A stretch of DNA of 15,293 bases. Origin: an uncultured Acidobacteriota bacterium (GTDB lineage: Bacteria > Acidobacteriota > Thermoanaerobaculia > Gp7-AA8). Below the pieces are notes generated by a model, which saw only the letters and a list, made by a program, of their open reading frames with translations, was not told the DNA's origin and searched no databases. The translations under genes were made by a program, and so were the position numbers. Of the stretch, positions 13,535-15,293 are shown one piece after another. The stretch is taken from NCBI GenBank assembly GCA_946887105.1, contig CAMPKJ010000099.1, positions 1 to 15,293 on the forward strand. Direction: 5' to 3'. Numbering within the stretch: the stretch's first letter is position 1; the number at the start of each line of letters is the position of its first letter.

Positions 13535-14737
13535 TCATCCAATCTGCGAGATCAGCGAGAACATCGGCATGTACATGGCGATGACGATGCCGCCGATGGC
13601 CACGCCGAGGAAGGCGATCAGGACCGGCTCGAGCAGCTTCATCAGGCCGGCCACGGCGACGTCGACTTCATCCTCGTAGAAGTCGGCGATCTTCGACAGC
13701 ATGGTGTCGAGCGCACCGGTCTGCTCGCCGACCGCGATCATCTGCACGACCATCGGCGGGAAGACTTCCGTATCACCGAGCGGCTCGCTGATGGTCTTGC
13801 CTTCCTCGACCGACTTGCGCGTGGCCATGATGGCGTCTTCGACGATCGAGTTTCCGGCCGTGCGGGCCGTGATCTGCAGGCCGTCGAGGATCGGAACGCC
13901 CGACGACGTCAGCGTCGAGAGCGTGCGGCAGAAACGGGCCACGGCGATCTTGCGCAGGAGCATGCCCAGCACGGGCGCCTTGAGCAGGATGCCGTCGAGG
14001 ACGCGCTTTCCCCGGTAGGTCTCGTGGTACTTGCGGAGTCCGAACACCAGCGCGACGCCCAGGATGGCCACCAGCCACCAGAAGCTCGCGATGAAGTTCG
14101 ACATCGCGATGACCACGCGGGTCGGCAGCGGAAGCTCGGCGCCGAGGCTGGCGAAGAGAGACGCGAAGACCGGGATGACCTTCCAGAGAATGACCGCCAC
14201 GACGATGCAGGCGATGCTGATGACGGCGACCGGATAGATCATCGCCGACTTCACCTGCGAGTTCAGCTTGACCGACTTCTCGATGTAGGTCGACAGGCGC
14301 TGGAGGATGGTGTCGAGAATACCGCCCGCCTCACCGGCCGCGACCATGTTCGTGAAGAGGTCGTTGAAGACTTTGGGATGCTTGCGCATCGCGTCGGCGA
14401 GGTTCGAGCCCGACTCGACGTCCTGGCGCACCTGCAGGAGCGTGCGCTTGAAGACCTTGTGCTCCTGCTGCGAGCCCAGGATCTCCAGGCACTGCACCAG
14501 AGGCAGACCGGCGTCGATCATGACCGAGAACTGCCGCGTGAAGATGGCGATCGACTGGGCCGGCACGCCGCCGCCGAACTTCGGCAGGGCGATCTCCTTC
14601 CCCTTCTCCTTGACGGCCGTGACGACGATCTGCTGCCGCCGCATGGTGTTGATGACGGCGTCTTTCGAATCCGCCACCAGCACACCCGTCTGGGTCTGTC
14701 CGTTTCTCGCTGTCCCTTTCCACTCGAATGTCGGCAT
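13535..14737 (-). CDS. pilC: Type IV pilus inner-membrane platform protein PilC
   Basis: 400 residues, usual for PilC/GspF. An N-terminal cytoplasmic segment (MPTFEWKGTARNGQTQTGVL) leads to two T2SSF repeats. The first is ~68-190 (FTRQFSVMIDAGLPLVQCLEIL ... AGEAGGILDTILQRLSTYIEKS), and the second ~270-390 (FCRTLSTLTSSGVPILDGLQI ... VGEQTGALDTMLSKIADFYEDEV). Three membrane helices lie at ~165-190, ~215-240 and ~375-395. It forms the platform that couples the PilB and PilT motors to the pilus. A strong ribosome-binding site, AGGAGG, sits 5 nt before the ATG at 14737. It lies 37 nt after pilT and is probably co-transcribed with it. The similar GspF of type II secretion is excluded mainly by the pilT neighbour. 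Confidence 0.95.
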   Translation of the reverse strand: MPTFEWKGTARNGQTQTGVLVADSKDAVINTMRRQQIVVTAVKEKGKEIALPKFGGGVPAQSIAIFTRQFSVMIDAGLPLVQCLEILGSQQEHKVFKRTLLQVRQDVESGSNLADAMRKHPKVFNDLFTNMVAAGEAGGILDTILQRLSTYIEKSVKLNSQVKSAMIYPVAVISIACIVVAVILWKVIPVFASLFASLGAELPLPTRVVIAMSNFIASFWWLVAILGVALVFGLRKYHETYRGKRVLDGILLKAPVLGMLLRKIAVARFCRTLSTLTSSGVPILDGLQITARTAGNSIVEDAIMATRKSVEEGKTISEPLGDTEVFPPMVVQMIAVGEQTGALDTMLSKIADFYEDEVDVAVAGLMKLLEPVLIAFLGVAIGGIVIAMYMPMFSLISQIG

Positions 14738-14774
14738 GAGCTCCTCCTGCCACCGCCCCTACTGCATGGTGATT

Positions 14775-15293
14775 TTACGCCGGTCGGGGCCGCGCCCCGG
14801 CTGCCGCGGGCGGACCCTGCGGCATGATCGCTCCCGCTCCGCGCGAGATCATCTCCTGCAGCTCGTCCGGATTCGACGAACGTCCGAGCGCGGTCTGCAG
14901 CGTGATCAGCTTCTTGAAGTACAGCGTGGCCAGCGACTGATTGAACGTCTGCATCCCGTACTTCGCCTGGCCGGTCTGCATCATCGAGTAGATCTGGTGG
15001 ACCTTGTCCTCGCGGATCAGATTGCGGATGGCCGCGTTCGGCACCAGGATCTCCATGGCCATGGCGCGTCCTTTTCCGTTCGCCTTCGGCAGCAGGGCCT
15101 GGCAGAGGATGCCTTCCAGCACGAACGAGAGCTGGGCGCGGATCTGCGGCTGCTGGTGCGCGGGAAAGACGTCCACGACGCGATTGATGGTCTGCGCGGC
15201 GGAGTTCGTGTGCAGCGTGCCGAACGTGAGGTGGCCCGTCTCGGCGATGCGCAAGGCCGACTCGATGGTCTCGAGGTCGCGCATCTCGCCGAT
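14775..15293 (-). CDS. pilT: Type IV pilus retraction ATPase PilT, C-terminal part
   Basis: The gene runs off the right edge; 172 C-terminal residues are visible, starting IGEMRDLETIESAL. GEMRDLETI and HTNSAAQTINRVVDVFP are hallmarks of the PilT/secretion ATPase family. AIRNLIREDKVHQIYSMMQT is the PilT-specific signature needed for pilus retraction. The C-terminus has a Pro/Ala-rich tail (AIMPQGPPAAAGARPRPA). PilT depolymerises pili for twitching motility. The Walker A and B motifs would lie outside the window. The gene precedes pilC in the same direction. The first methionine in view, at 15284, is internal, because the frame is open to the window end. Confidence 0.95.
   Translation of the reverse strand: MGEMRDLETIESALRIAETGHLTFGTLHTNSAAQTINRVVDVFPAHQQPQIRAQLSFVLEGILCQALLPKANGKGRAMAMEILVPNAAIRNLIREDKVHQIYSMMQTGQAKYGMQTFNQSLATLYFKKLITLQTALGRSSNPDELQEMISRGAGAIMPQGPPAAAGARPRPA

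Overview
This is a GC-rich, gene-dense bacterial window with thirteen protein-coding genes and no rRNA, tRNA or CRISPR array that I can see. The gene content fits a soil or sediment bacterium of the Acidobacteriota type, possibly a Thermoanaerobaculia-like lineage. That placement is an inference from three things: the pilT-pilC-pilS order, the secreted IPT/TIG proteins ending in a TNNETQ..TPQ-like tail, and the base composition. No phylogenetic marker was tested.

Layout. Bases 1-221 hold an inverted pair of ~70-bp structured repeats plus a 29-bp tandem repeat. A UbiA-family prenyltransferase (222-1175, minus) is divergent from a NYN-nuclease/LOTUS protein (1273-2094, plus), and a striking inverted array of heptamers (1176-1255) lies between them. 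The NYN gene overlaps a flavin monooxygenase-like gene by ATGA (2091-3188). Two tandem paralogs follow (3194-4147 and 4216-5190); both encode secreted proteins with an IPT/TIG domain and an unassigned C-terminal domain. A four-helix membrane protein (5192-5632, minus) converges on them. A 738-residue protein with a duplicated three-cysteine domain (5699-7915) and L-aspartate oxidase nadB (7987-9642) come next. A third, IPT-less paralog of the secreted family (9653-10405) sits directly behind nadB. The rest of the window is on the minus strand: pilT (partial at the right edge), pilC, pilS, a small papain/transglutaminase-like protein, and ruvB.

How the genes work together. pilT, pilC and pilS form a type IV pilus retraction, platform and sensor cluster, but the expected response regulator pilR does not follow pilS. 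nadB (NAD synthesis) and ruvB (Holliday-junction migration) are isolated housekeeping genes without their usual partners nearby. The three secreted paralogs suggest a lineage-expanded extracellular or cell-surface family.

The most interesting points are these. (i) The tandem IPT paralogs arose by duplication of a unit that also carried the last ~50 bp of the upstream monooxygenase gene; a decayed remnant remains at about 4160-4209, and both unit ends carry GGACTGA. (ii) Five genes have a TANNNT -10-like hexamer 6-8 nt before the start codon and no Shine-Dalgarno sequence, which suggests leaderless transcripts. (iii) A perfect palindrome spans the start codon of both IPT paralogs. (iv) There are heptamer and ~70-bp inverted repeats that the genes do not explain. 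(v) A Cys-His-Asp papain-like small protein is wedged between pilS and ruvB.
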